A stretch of 64,000 nucleotides of DNA from Myxococcaceae bacterium JPH2 (GTDB lineage: Bacteria > Myxococcota > Myxococcia > Myxococcales > Myxococcaceae): contig JAEMGR010000001.1 in the NCBI GenBank assembly GCA_016458225.1, positions 992,001 through 1,056,000 of the forward strand, read 5' to 3'. The number at the start of each line of letters is the position of its first letter. The first letter of the stretch is position 1. Below are positions 9,122 to 18,915 of the stretch, piece after piece. A model generated the notes under the pieces. That model did no database searches, was not told the origin of the DNA, and was given only the letters and a program-made list of their open reading frames with translations. A program made the translations under genes and the position numbers.

Positions 9122-12100
9122 TCAACCTTCCCAGGTGGACAGCAAGTCCTTCACCCGCTCGTACCGCTGGAGCAAAGCCGCGCGGTGCGCGCTGAGCAGC
9201 ACCATGAAGCCCACCACCAGCAAACCGAGCAAGGACAGGAACGCCGCGCCCACGCGGTGGTCGCGCATGCCGAAGCGCACCAGGTTCGCGGCCACGCACG
9301 TCACCAGGAAGCCGGTGCCCAGGTACACGTAGGAGCGGATCCGCAGCGCGATGCCCGCGCCCACGCCCACCAGACACAGGAAGACGCACAGAATCATCGC
9401 GCTCCCATTGCTGAACTGGAGCGGCTCCCAAGCGCCGGCCATGTAGATGACGGACGCCGCCACCGCGCGCAGGCGAGCGTAGGTGTCCTCCTCCACTTCA
9501 TCGCGGAACACGCGCAGGAGCGCGAGCAGCGAGAGGCCCGCGGGGATGGCGTAGTACTGGAGCTGGCCCACGCCAGTCCCGAACCACACCAACACCAGCG
9601 CCGCGTTGAAGGCCACCACGGACGCCAGCGACGCGAGTCCTCGACGCTCCGGATGCGTGGCCAGCGCCGCGAAGTGGGCGGCATGCCCCACGAGCAGCGC
9701 CGCGGCCACCAGCGGCGACGACGCCCACGGCACCGCGAGCAACCCCAGGACGGGGAAGAGGTACGCGCCCACCAACGCGGGCCGCCGGAAGGCCGGGAGG
9801 TCCGCGCCCTCGCGCATCGCGAAGGCGTGCAGCCCGTTGAAGAGCGCGCCTCCCACCAGCGCCGCGAGGCTGTCCTCCATGCCCGGCACCGCGCCCTGCC
9901 CCATGCGCCGCACGCACAGGTAGCCCACCGTGAGGGCGGCTTGCGCCAGCCACGCGAAGACCTCGTCACGCTTCGTCACGGCCCGGTGCACCAGCGCGAA
10001 CAGCAGCACCGCGAGCGAGCCCGAGGCCACCAGCGCCTCGCGCACCGCGCCGCCCGCGACCTCCATCCACATCAGCCCCAGCCCCAGCTCGGTGAGCGAC
10101 ACCAGCGTGAACAGCTGGCCCATCCGACCGCGCTCACGCTCGCTCGCCACGAGCAACGCCACCGTGGCCAGCACCGCGCTCGACGCGCCGAAGTACGGGA
10201 GGATGAACTCCGGGCCTCGGCCCGTGGAGTACACCGCGCCCAGGTGCACCCACGCGCCATGCGCGGCCACGAGCGAGGCCAGCCACCCCACCCACTCCCG
10301 CTCCCGGCGCCGCACCACCACCGTCCACGCACAGCCCAGACCGAACGCCAGGCACAGCGGGAGGCTCGAGTGGCGAGGGTCCCTCAGCCCACCGAAGGCC
10401 AGCAGCGCCAGCACCCACCCGCCGTGGTGGAGCACCTCGCCCACCTCCATGTCGCGCGCGTCCAGCAACAGCCCCGCGATGCACAACACCAACCCCGCGC
10501 CCCCGAGCACGGCGGGAGCCCAGAGCAGCGGCACCGCCGCGACAATCGACGCGGCCAACAACCCCTGCGCCACGCCCGCCATCCACCGCGTGCGCGTCAC
10601 CATCAGGACGAGCGCCGTGAGCGCCGCCATCCCCGCCATCATCGGCGTCAGCGCGCCCGGCCCCTCGGCCAGGAGCCGCGTGACCACCACCCCGGCCAGC
10701 ACGAGCGCTCCACCCACCCACAGCGGCTCACTCCAGGTGTCTTCCAAGCCCGGCGTCAGCCGCTCGGACCACCGCGAGAGCGCGCCCTGCACGGACTCGG
10801 ACTGGCACACGGCGGCGAGCAACGCGGCGAACAGCGCCACACCCAACACCCACGGGCCCGCCTCGGGACGCCACACCCCGCGCGCGAAGTCAGCCGTCTC
10901 TCCCAGCGGCGCGCAGGCGAGCACCACCACCGCCGCCGCCAACAACCACCGCTGCGAGAGCAGGAAGGCCGCCGCGAGCAGCACGCCCGCGACCGACGCG
11001 ATGGCCCAAGGCGTGCTCGACTCGGCCGCCGGCAGCACGGTCAGCACGAACGCCATGCCCACGGCCGCGGGCCGCAAGGCGCCATCCCGAGGCGCGCGGA
11101 AGAAGCGATGCAGCGCGGCGGACACATGGTGCTCCGCCAACGCCAGCCCCAGGAGCAGGACCGTGGCGAACGGCCGCGCCGAAGGAACGGTGAGCACGAG
11201 CAGCGCCGCACCGGACACCCGCAGCGACGGGAGCGGTCCGGGCAGCAGCGCGAGCGACACCGCGACCAGGATGAGCGCCAGGGGAGACGACCAGGGCACC
11301 ATCCACAGCACCGCGCCCAGCAGGCCGAGCTGCACCTGCATCCACAAGGACAACGCGCGCCGCGGCGCCTCATCGGTGGACCGCAGCAGGGCGCGAGACG
11401 CCGCGGGCACATGCTCCACGGCGCGCACGAGCAGGAGCACGAACAACGACAAGCCCGAGGCCCACTCGAGCGGGTGCCCCACCACCATGATGCCCGCGAG
11501 CGAGAACACCACCATCAGGCTCGCGAAGAACGGCTGCCGCGTCGCGCGGGTCCACAGGAGAGGCAACAGGCTGGTCCCCACCATCAACAGGGTCAGCCGG
11601 GAGTCGCTCCAGCGCACCGTGGCGAGCGCGAGCACGCCCACCGAGCCCAGCGTCCCCACCCACGCGAAGCGCTGACCACCCGCGGCGACGCGCAGCACGG
11701 CGGGCACCTCCTCCAGCACCGCGAGCACCGCCAGCACCGTGGCCAACCCCAGCAGCGCCACGGGGCCCGAAGCCGTCAGGCCCGCCACCGCGTACACGGT
11801 GGCCATGCCGAGGCTGAGCGACGGATGCAGGCTGCGCGACGTGAGCAGCGCCACGAACGCGGCGGCCAGCAGGTGCCACTCCATCCGAGCCGTGGCACCC
11901 ACCGCGACAGCGCAGAGCGGGAACACCAAGGCCACGAGCCCCGCGGCGATGGTGCTCGGACTGCGGCCCCGGCGTGCGGAGAGGACCGAGCTGCCCAGGG
12001 CCCACACGGCGAACAGCGCCTGAGACATCCACGGCGTCATCCAGCCATGCCATGGGCGATACAGCGAGGGCATGTCAGGCAACAGCGCGAACGCGGCCAT

Positions 12101-14968
12101 CACCACCGCGAGCGGCCGAATCGCCGGGAAGCTGCGCGACGCCACCGCCACGGCCGCGGCGCACACGAGCACCACCGCGCCCAGGAGCGTCACCTGCGCG
12201 GTCATGCCCCAGATGAACGCCACGACGGCATACACGACCGCCGGAACACCGAGCCGCTTGAGGAGGCCACCGCGCTCGCCCAGCACCGCGAGCCCCAGCG
12301 CCACGGCCGCCATCACCGGAGCCACCGTGCGATGGCCGTGCATGAAGGCCAGCTTCGGCAACGTGGCGGCCAGCAGGAACGCCGCGAACGCGAAGGCCGG
12401 CTCGCTGCGGACCGTCCACGCCGCCACGAGCGCGGCCGTGCCACCCAGGCCCATGCCCACGACCTCGGCGACGCCCGAGCCCGCGAACCCGCCCAGCAAG
12501 AAGACGATGGTCGACACCACCCCCACGGTCGACGCGAGGAAGGTGCGCGTGCGCTTCGTGCACAGCGTGCTCACGCCCGCGAGCGCCAGCGCAACCGCGC
12601 CGCACACCACCGACGCGACTCCCGTCCCGTAGGCCCCCACCGCGGAGAAGGGCAGGAGGAAGAACACCGCCGCGCCCACCACCACCAGGTAGAAGCGCTC
12701 CAGCAAGAGGCCCGCGCCCAGGCCCACCAGGGACAGGCTCAGCGCCGCCCAGAACGCGGGGCGCGCATCCGTGCCCAGATGTCCGTAGAGGACGAAGCTC
12801 GGGATGGCCACCGCGGTGGCGCGCAGCAACACCTCCGAGAGCCCCAGGTCTCGCGCCTCCTTCGTGCGCTCGCCTCGCCACCGAGCCCGGGCCGCCAGCA
12901 CGAGGCCCGCGAGGATGAAGGGCACCGCGGAGAGGGCGCCGTACTGGAACGGCAACACGTTCTCGGGCGCGTAGCCCATGCGCTGCTTGATGGCCGCCAG
13001 CAGCGAGCGCGCGGGCCCCGGGACCAACTCAACGGTCGAGGCATACGCGAGGTACGCCGCGCCATACGCGGGATAGAGCCACGGCAACCGCTCGATGGGA
13101 CCACGAGCCAGGGTCCACAGCGTCCACGTGACAACCCCGGCGGTGAGGAACAAGGCCGGCGCGGCCCCCGCGGCACCCGCCGCGAGACACGCCACCTGAA
13201 GGGCCACCACGATCAGGGACAGCGGATCCGCCACGCTCGCTTCGTCTTCATCGCGGAAGCGCAAGCAGGTCGCAAGCACGAACGCAGCGAACGGCGCGTA
13301 GGTGCCCACCGAGGGAGCAACCTCCGCCGACGCGAGCGCCACGTGCAGGCGCACGGCGAAGACCACCGTGAGGAACAGCGGAGCCGCGATGACGAAGGCG
13401 AGCGCGCCGCTCTCGCGCGGAGTCGGAGGCGCCTTGCGCGACAGGAGGAAGAAGAGGGCGCAGGGCAGGACATTGAGCCAGACAGCGAACGAACCCAGCC
13501 GAGCCACCAGCGGCGCCAGGCCCATCATCAGCGTGGTGGCGACCAGGGCCACCTGCACATGGAGGCGAGATGGCGCGTCGAAGGCCTCGAGGGGCTTGCG
13601 CGCGAACACCGCGGCAACACCCGCCCAGCCGAACAGCAACGGGACGAGGAGGACAGGCGATACGCCATCGAGCTGGAGCGAATCCCCGAACCCCATGGGC
13701 CCCAGGGCAATCCCCACCAGCGGAGCCACCGCCGAGCCGATCAACCCCAGGATTTTTCCCGGCTGACGCAGCGCCTCGCGGCGAGACAGGAAGTTGCCCC
13801 AGATGGAGAAGCCCGCCGAGTACCCCGCCGTCATCAAGAACACGACGAGCGAGCGGGTGACGGACGTCATCCCCGCCCACGACTCGAAGACGAGATAGAG
13901 CGTGCCCGAGAGGATGAGGAACGCGCCGAGGAACCACGCGATGCTCTCGTAGAGGAACGGCCGCCACATCCGATTCCACGAGGAGGCCTCCTCGACGATG
14001 CGGACCGTCTTTCCCTTGGGCTGCGGAGGCTCGCTGAACGGGTCTCCAGGCCGCATGGGCAGCGAGGACGGGCGCCCTGCTCCCCGAGCCGGCGGCTTGC
14101 CCCGAGGCGGCAAGCCCTTCCCCGGAGGAGTCCCAGGACGCGGCACCTGCTGTCCCGCACCGACCGAGGCCGACTTCGACGCTGGCGCGTTCGGCGAAGC
14201 CGAGCCTTCCGCTCCAGCGGATTGCCCGAGTCCCCGCGCGGTGGCGTTCGCTCCCGTCGTGGCCGCGGACGCCCTCCCTGCCGAAGCAGCGTCACCCTGC
14301 TGCGCGACATCGCGCATCGACGCCGTATCACTCACGGCCCCGACCGACTCACCCGGCGACGCGGTGTCCACCTCATCCGCCGCACTCCGCGCGGCCACAT
14401 CCGAAGCGCCAGCAACAACCCCATCCGCCGCGCTCAACGTTCCCGGCGCGGACACATCCGAAGACTCAGAAACACGACCTTCCGCCGCGTCCCACCCTGC
14501 CCGCGCGGACTCACCCGAAGACTCAGCAACACGTCCTTCAACCGTGCCCGTCTGCGCAGCCCCCGCTGCGCCCGACATGTCCGCGTCCGCTCGCGCAACC
14601 ACCGCCGCATCGGCCGCGGTCACGGAGTCGGCCAAGCCCGCGCGAACCTCGTGCGCCGCCACTCGCGCGGCCACGCTCAGCGAGCCGGCCTCGTGCCCCG
14701 TCGCGCCCGCGGCCACCGGCTCCGGAGGCAGCTCACTGATCACGGACAGCAGGATGCGCGCTTGCCGCTCGTAGCGCTCCGACAGGAAGCGACGGACGTG
14801 AGCGGGGACCTCGGAGGGCTCCCAGCGCTGGAGTTCGTCGAGCAGGAAGTGGACGTGGGCCAGTTCGGCCTCCAGCACCGGCCGGGTTCGCGAGCCCATG
14901 CGTGAGCCACACATCACGCACGACTTCGCACTCCCGAGCCGCTCCTGGCGACATGCGGAACAGTACAT
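9122..14968 (-). CDS. Giant zinc-ribbon multispanning membrane protein, function unknown
   Basis: 1948 residues from an ATG preceded by GGAGGGG. The N-terminus is a zinc ribbon with two CxxC pairs (C3/C6 and C17/C20). A short helical region (to about 90) follows, then an Ala/Ser/Asp-rich low-complexity linker (about 90-300) made of degenerate repeats such as VAESSGESA and VSESSDVSA. From about residue 335 to the C-terminus nearly the whole chain is hydrophobic helices, by eye several dozen membrane spans joined by short Arg-containing loops. No catalytic motif was recognised. It resembles the very large uncharacterised polytopic proteins of some Gram-negative genomes, but no family is claimed. 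It is divergent from nth across a 238-bp region with inverted repeats. Confidence 0.85.
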   Translation of the reverse strand: MYCSACRQERLGSAKSCVMCGSRMGSRTRPVLEAELAHVHFLLDELQRWEPSEVPAHVRRFLSERYERQARILLSVISELPPEPVAAGATGHEAGSLSVAARVAAHEVRAGLADSVTAADAAVVARADADMSGAAGAAQTGTVEGRVAESSGESARAGWDAAEGRVSESSDVSAPGTLSAADGVVAGASDVAARSAADEVDTASPGESVGAVSDTASMRDVAQQGDAASAGRASAATTGANATARGLGQSAGAEGSASPNAPASKSASVGAGQQVPRPGTPPGKGLPPRGKPPARGAGRPSSLPMRPGDPFSEPPQPKGKTVRIVEEASSWNRMWRPFLYESIAWFLGAFLILSGTLYLVFESWAGMTSVTRSLVVFLMTAGYSAGFSIWGNFLSRREALRQPGKILGLIGSAVAPLVGIALGPMGFGDSLQLDGVSPVLLVPLLFGWAGVAAVFARKPLEAFDAPSRLHVQVALVATTLMMGLAPLVARLGSFAVWLNVLPCALFFLLSRKAPPTPRESGALAFVIAAPLFLTVVFAVRLHVALASAEVAPSVGTYAPFAAFVLATCLRFRDEDEASVADPLSLIVVALQVACLAAGAAGAAPALFLTAGVVTWTLWTLARGPIERLPWLYPAYGAAYLAYASTVELVPGPARSLLAAIKQRMGYAPENVLPFQYGALSAVPFILAGLVLAARARWRGERTKEARDLGLSEVLLRATAVAIPSFVLYGHLGTDARPAFWAALSLSLVGLGAGLLLERFYLVVVGAAVFFLLPFSAVGAYGTGVASVVCGAVALALAGVSTLCTKRTRTFLASTVGVVSTIVFLLGGFAGSGVAEVVGMGLGGTAALVAAWTVRSEPAFAFAAFLLAATLPKLAFMHGHRTVAPVMAAVALGLAVLGERGGLLKRLGVPAVVYAVVAFIWGMTAQVTLLGAVVLVCAAAVAVASRSFPAIRPLAVVMAAFALLPDMPSLYRPWHGWMTPWMSQALFAVWALGSSVLSARRGRSPSTIAAGLVALVFPLCAVAVGATARMEWHLLAAAFVALLTSRSLHPSLSLGMATVYAVAGLTASGPVALLGLATVLAVLAVLEEVPAVLRVAAGGQRFAWVGTLGSVGVLALATVRWSDSRLTLLMVGTSLLPLLWTRATRQPFFASLMVVFSLAGIMVVGHPLEWASGLSLFVLLLVRAVEHVPAASRALLRSTDEAPRRALSLWMQVQLGLLGAVLWMVPWSSPLALILVAVSLALLPGPLPSLRVSGAALLVLTVPSARPFATVLLLGLALAEHHVSAALHRFFRAPRDGALRPAAVGMAFVLTVLPAAESSTPWAIASVAGVLLAAAFLLSQRWLLAAAVVVLACAPLGETADFARGVWRPEAGPWVLGVALFAALLAAVCQSESVQGALSRWSERLTPGLEDTWSEPLWVGGALVLAGVVVTRLLAEGPGALTPMMAGMAALTALVLMVTRTRWMAGVAQGLLAASIVAAVPLLWAPAVLGGAGLVLCIAGLLLDARDMEVGEVLHHGGWVLALLAFGGLRDPRHSSLPLCLAFGLGCAWTVVVRRREREWVGWLASLVAAHGAWVHLGAVYSTGRGPEFILPYFGASSAVLATVALLVASERERGRMGQLFTLVSLTELGLGLMWMEVAGGAVREALVASGSLAVLLFALVHRAVTKRDEVFAWLAQAALTVGYLCVRRMGQGAVPGMEDSLAALVGGALFNGLHAFAMREGADLPAFRRPALVGAYLFPVLGLLAVPWASSPLVAAALLVGHAAHFAALATHPERRGLASLASVVAFNAALVLVWFGTGVGQLQYYAIPAGLSLLALLRVFRDEVEEDTYARLRAVAASVIYMAGAWEPLQFSNGSAMILCVFLCLVGVGAGIALRIRSYVYLGTGFLVTCVAANLVRFGMRDHRVGAAFLSLLGLLVVGFMVLLSAHRAALLQRYERVKDLLSTWEG

Positions 14969-15080
14969 GGGCCCCCCTCCTACAACGGACGTGCCAGGAA
15001 GAATGCCTTGAAACCACAAGGGATTGAAACTTGCGCCCCGCCTCGCCTGCACAACCCGACCGCATCGCACCGGTGGCACC

Positions 15081-15098
15081 TGTGCAAGGACCTGCACA
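15081..15098. promoter_or_regulatory. Inverted repeat TGTGCA-N6-TGCACA in divergent promoter region
   Basis: A perfect 6-bp inverted repeat with a 6-bp spacer lies between the giant membrane protein gene and nth. The same intergenic region holds a 13-bp direct repeat CCTGCACAACCCG (15046 and 15091), whose second copy overlaps the inverted repeat, and two TTGAAAC copies 16 bp apart (15008, 15024). It could be an operator acting on either divergent promoter. No regulator is assigned. Confidence 0.35.
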
Positions 15099-15206
15099 AC
15101 CCGCCCAGCCCTCGCCACATCGCCCGCCCATCAAGCCAGCATCAGCGCGGGCATCACCCCACCCGCATCGCCACCTTCGAGGCAGCCCGAGCCCACGGAG
15201 CCGGAC

Positions 15207-15902
15207 ATGCCCACCACCCCCGAGCCACGCGCGCACACCTCGAAGCGCCCGTTCGACATCGACACCGTGCTCGCCCGCATCCGCGAACAGGTCCGCGCCT
15301 TCGCGGACGCAGCCATGTTCGCGCTGGCCGAGCGAGGCCACGCCACCCTCTTCGAACAGCTCGTGGGCTGCATCCTCTCCATCCGGACGCCGGACGAAGT
15401 GAGCCTGCCCGCCTCCCTCGCGCTGCTCTCCCGAGCCTCGACGCCGGAGGCACTCGCGCGCCTCTCCACCCCGGACCTCGACGCCCTCATCCAACCCGTC
15501 ACGTTTCATGAAGCCAAGGCCCGACAACTCCACGCGCTCGCCGTGCGCACGCGCGATGAGTTCGGCGGCGTGCTCCCCTGCGACGCGGACGTGCTCCAGT
15601 CCTTCCAGGGCGTCGGCCCCAAGTGCGCGCACCTCGCGCTGGGAATCGCGTGCGGCCACGAAGCCATCAGCGTGGATGTCCATGTGCATCGCGTGACGAA
15701 TCGCTGGGGCTACGTGGAGACGCGAACGCCCGAGGCCACGCTCAGGGCCCTCGAGTCCCGCTTGCCTCGCGCATACTGGGTCGAGCTGAACCGGCTGCTC
15801 GTGCCCTTCGGCAAGCATGTCTGCACGGGCTCGCGCCCCCGCTGCTCCACGTGTCCCGTGCGCGAGTATTGCCAGCAGGTCGGCGTCACCTCGGCGCGGT
15901 GA
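15207..15902 (+). CDS. nth: Endonuclease III (DNA glycosylase/AP lyase)
   Basis: 231 residues. A bifunctional base-excision repair glycosylase for oxidised pyrimidines. The helix-hairpin-helix reads FQGVGPK with catalytic Lys139, and the catalytic aspartate is Asp157 in SVDVHVHR. The 4Fe-4S cluster motif is complete: C206-X6-C213-X2-C216-X5-C222. The usual SAQATD element reads SIRTPD, so the DNA-intercalating glutamine of the E. coli enzyme is an arginine here. Start ATG 15207 has GGAG seven bases upstream and drops 61 Pro/Thr-rich residues that an upstream in-frame ATG would add. The neighbour downstream is the acyl-CoA oxidase gene, 97 bp away. Confidence 0.93.
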   Translation: MPTTPEPRAHTSKRPFDIDTVLARIREQVRAFADAAMFALAERGHATLFEQLVGCILSIRTPDEVSLPASLALLSRASTPEALARLSTPDLDALIQPVTFHEAKARQLHALAVRTRDEFGGVLPCDADVLQSFQGVGPKCAHLALGIACGHEAISVDVHVHRVTNRWGYVETRTPEATLRALESRLPRAYWVELNRLLVPFGKHVCTGSRPRCSTCPVREYCQQVGVTSAR

Positions 15903-15999
15903 GTACGTCATCACCGTGGACAGCCCCCCCGGCTTCCGCCATTGCGGTGGCCCGCCGCGCTGGCCAGACTGCGCGGACCTCGCCACCTGGAGAGACGCC

Positions 16000-18333
16000 A
16001 TGAAGGATGACGCCGCCCGCCCGTCCGCGCAGGAGCTGCTGTCCCTCCCCCGCCTCATGCCGCTGGTCCCCATGCTGTACATGGCGTGGACGGATGGCGA
16101 GCTGACCGCCGACGAGTTGCGCACGCTCGGCGCCGCGGCCCGCGCCCAGCGCTGGTTGGACCTGCGCTCCACCGCGGTCCTCGCGAAGTGGGTGGATCCG
16201 CTCATGCCCCCTTCCGCGCGCGAGCTGGCCCTGCTCCGTGAGCACATCCGCCGCACCGCCGAGCGCCTCACCCACAGCCAGCAGCAGAACCTCGCGGAGC
16301 TGGGCGCACAGCTCGCGCAGGTCATCTCGGGAGACGAGGCCCTCCCCGCGCCCATGCCCGAGCTGACCCACGCCCTCCTCGGGCTGGAGGAGTCGCTCGG
16401 AGTCTCCGGCCGGGAAGCGGTGCGCGCGCTGGTGCCCGACACGACGCTCCCGCCCAGCTCCGTCAGCGCGTCCTTCGAGCCCGTCGCGATGAACGCGCTG
16501 CTGGACGCCACGTACCCCCACATCCGAGCCCAAGTGCGCGAGTGGCTGAAGGACCCGGCCTTCCGCTACACGGACACGCGCAGCACGACGACCTATCGCG
16601 AGCAGGTCTTCGCGTGGCTGAAGCGACTGGCGGACCAGGGACTCGGCCGCATCGCGTATCCCGAGGGACGCGAGGCCGGCGCGGACCTGGGAGGCTTCAT
16701 CGCCGCCTTTGAGACGCTGGCCTTCTTCGACCTGAGCCTCGTCGTGAAGGCAGGCGTGCACTTCGGCCTGTTCGGCTCGAGCATCCTCTTCCTCGGCACG
16801 CGCCCGCATCACCGGGACTATCTGGCGCGCGTGGCCTCGCTGGAGCTGCCCGGCTGCTTCGCCATGAGCGAGCTGGGCCACGGCTCCAACGTGCGCGACG
16901 TGGAGACAGTGGCGCGCTACGACGCCGCGACCCAGGAGTTCGTGGTGGACACGCCCTCCGAGGCCGCGCGCAAGGAGTGGATCGGCAACGCCGCATGCCA
17001 CGCGCGGATGGCCACCGTGTTCGCGCAACTGGAGGTCGGCGGTGAGCGCATGGGCGTCCACGCGCTCCTCGTGCCGCTCCGAGATGAGCAGGGCCAGGTG
17101 CTGCCCGGCGTCCACATCGAGGACTGCGGCGAGAAGATGGGCCTCAACGGCGTGGACAACGGGCGGCTGTGGTTCGACGGCGTCCGCATCCCGCGCGCGA
17201 ACCTGTTGGACCGCTTCGGCCGGGTGAGCGAGTCGGGCGAGTACACCAGCGCCATTCCCGGAGACTCCAAGCGCTTCTTCACCATGCTGGGCACGCTCGT
17301 GGCGGGGCGCGTGAGCGTGGCCTGCGCGGCGCTCAGCGCGGCCAAGAGCGGGCTGACCATCGCGGTGCGCTACGGAGACCTGCGCCGTCAGTTCGGCCCC
17401 GCTGGAGCGCACGAGATTCGCCTCCTGGACCACCAGGCCCACCAACTGCGCCTCGTGCCCCTGCTCGCGAAGACCTACGCGCTCGACTTCGCGCTGAAGT
17501 ACCTGGTGGACCGCTACGTCCACCGCACAGAGGAGGATGCGCAGGAGGTCGAGGCGCTCGCGGCCGGCCTCAAGGCCCACGCGTCCTGGCACACCACGCA
17601 CGCGCTCCAGGTGGCGCGAGAGGCGTGCGGTGGCCAGGGCTACCTGGAGCAGAACCGCCTGCCCACGCTGAAGGCGGACACGGATGTCTTCACCACCTTC
17701 GAGGGCGACAACACCGTGCTCATGCAGTTGGTGGCCAAGAGCCTCATGACGGGCTACCGCCAGCGCTTCGAGGACGACCGCGTCCACACCTTGCTCAAGC
17801 TCATCCTGGACCGGGCCGCGGGAGCGGTGACGGACCGCAATCCGTTCACCACGCGGCGCACCGACAGCGGGCACCTGCGCGATGACGACTTCCAGCTCCG
17901 CGCCCTGCGCTTCCGCGAGGAAGAGCTGCTCACCTCGGTGGCGCGGCGCCTGCGCAAGCGGCTCGCCTCGGGAGTGGAGGCCTTCGAGGCGTTCAACCAA
18001 TGTCAGGCGCACCTGCTCGCGCTGGCCCACGCGCATGTCGAGCGCGTGGTGCTGGAGCGCTTCCGCATCGCCGTGTCCGCCGTGAAGCAGGTCGCGCTCC
18101 GGCACGTGCTGGAGCGCCTGTGCGACCTCCACGGCTTGTCCTGTCTGGAAGCTGCCAGTGGCTGGTTCCTGGAGCACGGCCACCTGGAGGGCACCAAGGC
18201 GCGCGCCATCCGCAAGGAGGTCGTTCGCCTGTGCGCGGAGCTGCGCCCGGATGCGGTCGCGCTGGTGGACAGCTTCGGGATTCCGGACACCTGTCTGGCC
18301 GCGCCCATTGGTCTGGGGCGCCTTGCGCCATGA
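16000..18333 (+). CDS. Acyl-CoA oxidase-like flavoprotein
   Basis: 777 residues. Residues about 180-600 follow the acyl-CoA dehydrogenase/oxidase fold: the first part reads AMSELGHGSNV and is the flavin-contacting loop, and TFEGDNTVLMQ near 566-576 carries the candidate catalytic base Glu568, as in peroxisomal acyl-CoA oxidases. The C-terminal ~170 residues match the second helical domain of oxidases rather than the shorter dehydrogenases. The reaction would be acyl-CoA to trans-2-enoyl-CoA with FAD, electrons going to oxygen or another acceptor. The first ~140 residues form a helical domain with an acidic TDGELTADEL motif resembling TerB-like domains. ATG 16000 is preceded by GGAGAG. Confidence 0.9.
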   Translation: MKDDAARPSAQELLSLPRLMPLVPMLYMAWTDGELTADELRTLGAAARAQRWLDLRSTAVLAKWVDPLMPPSARELALLREHIRRTAERLTHSQQQNLAELGAQLAQVISGDEALPAPMPELTHALLGLEESLGVSGREAVRALVPDTTLPPSSVSASFEPVAMNALLDATYPHIRAQVREWLKDPAFRYTDTRSTTTYREQVFAWLKRLADQGLGRIAYPEGREAGADLGGFIAAFETLAFFDLSLVVKAGVHFGLFGSSILFLGTRPHHRDYLARVASLELPGCFAMSELGHGSNVRDVETVARYDAATQEFVVDTPSEAARKEWIGNAACHARMATVFAQLEVGGERMGVHALLVPLRDEQGQVLPGVHIEDCGEKMGLNGVDNGRLWFDGVRIPRANLLDRFGRVSESGEYTSAIPGDSKRFFTMLGTLVAGRVSVACAALSAAKSGLTIAVRYGDLRRQFGPAGAHEIRLLDHQAHQLRLVPLLAKTYALDFALKYLVDRYVHRTEEDAQEVEALAAGLKAHASWHTTHALQVAREACGGQGYLEQNRLPTLKADTDVFTTFEGDNTVLMQLVAKSLMTGYRQRFEDDRVHTLLKLILDRAAGAVTDRNPFTTRRTDSGHLRDDDFQLRALRFREEELLTSVARRLRKRLASGVEAFEAFNQCQAHLLALAHAHVERVVLERFRIAVSAVKQVALRHVLERLCDLHGLSCLEAASGWFLEHGHLEGTKARAIRKEVVRLCAELRPDAVALVDSFGIPDTCLAAPIGLGRLAP

Positions 18334-18396
18334 GCTGAACGATTCGCCCGAGCGACCCCTGCCGCGCCAGGTGCCCGGACGCAGACTCCGGGCGCC

Positions 18397-18912
18397 ATGA
18401 CGAAACGCCTGACGCTGTCCCTCCTGCTCGCGGCCTGCCTCGCTGGGTGCGCCACCACCGCGCCCGCCGAGCGGACCGCCTCGCCCGGCGAGCAGAACAA
18501 GCTGCGCGCGCGGCAGTTCACCGAGGAGGTCTACAACCAGAAGCGCCTGGACCGAATCCCCGAGTACATCGCGGCCGACTTCATGGACCGCACCCTGGAT
18601 TCACCCCCGAACAAACAGGGGCCCGCGCTGCTGCGCCAGCAGGCCGAGGCCAGCTTCGCCGCGTTCCCGGACCTGCGCTTCGACCTGCTGCACGTGATGG
18701 CGGATGGAGACCTGGTCTCCTTGCACTGGCGCGCCACGGGGACGGACGCGAAGGGCCCGCGAGACCCCCACGGCCAGCTCCGGCGCGTGACGCTGCAAGG
18801 GCAGTCCCTCTGGCGCATGCGCGACGGACAGGTGGTGGAGGCGTGGGACGTCAGCGACCGGCTCGCGCCCTTGTTGCAACGCGGTTACTCGGTGGTCCCG
18901 CCCACGCCGTGA
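18397..18912 (+). CDS. Lipoprotein with SnoaL/NTF2-like domain
   Basis: 171 residues. The lipobox is LAGC (Cys18). Residues about 35-160 have the SnoaL-type NTF2 fold pattern: a first helix with F.EEVYNQ, then IPEYIAADFMDR, a region with AFPDLRFDLL, a strand LVSLHWRATGT and the strand pair ending VVEAWDVSD. Members of this fold act as polyketide cyclases, isomerases or simple binding proteins; no catalytic triad could be assigned, so substrate is unknown. It follows the acyl-CoA oxidase gene by 63 bp on the same strand and may be co-transcribed. Confidence 0.82.
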   Translation: MTKRLTLSLLLAACLAGCATTAPAERTASPGEQNKLRARQFTEEVYNQKRLDRIPEYIAADFMDRTLDSPPNKQGPALLRQQAEASFAAFPDLRFDLLHVMADGDLVSLHWRATGTDAKGPRDPHGQLRRVTLQGQSLWRMRDGQVVEAWDVSDRLAPLLQRGYSVVPPTP

Positions 18913-18915
18913 GGC

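Noticed and set aside
9104-14905. 1933-residue plus-strand open frame
   Set aside because: Extreme Arg/His/Gln content, antisense to the giant membrane protein; a high-GC shadow frame.
15886-18183. 765-residue minus-strand open frame
   Set aside because: Antisense to acyl-CoA oxidase, whose motifs are unmistakable.
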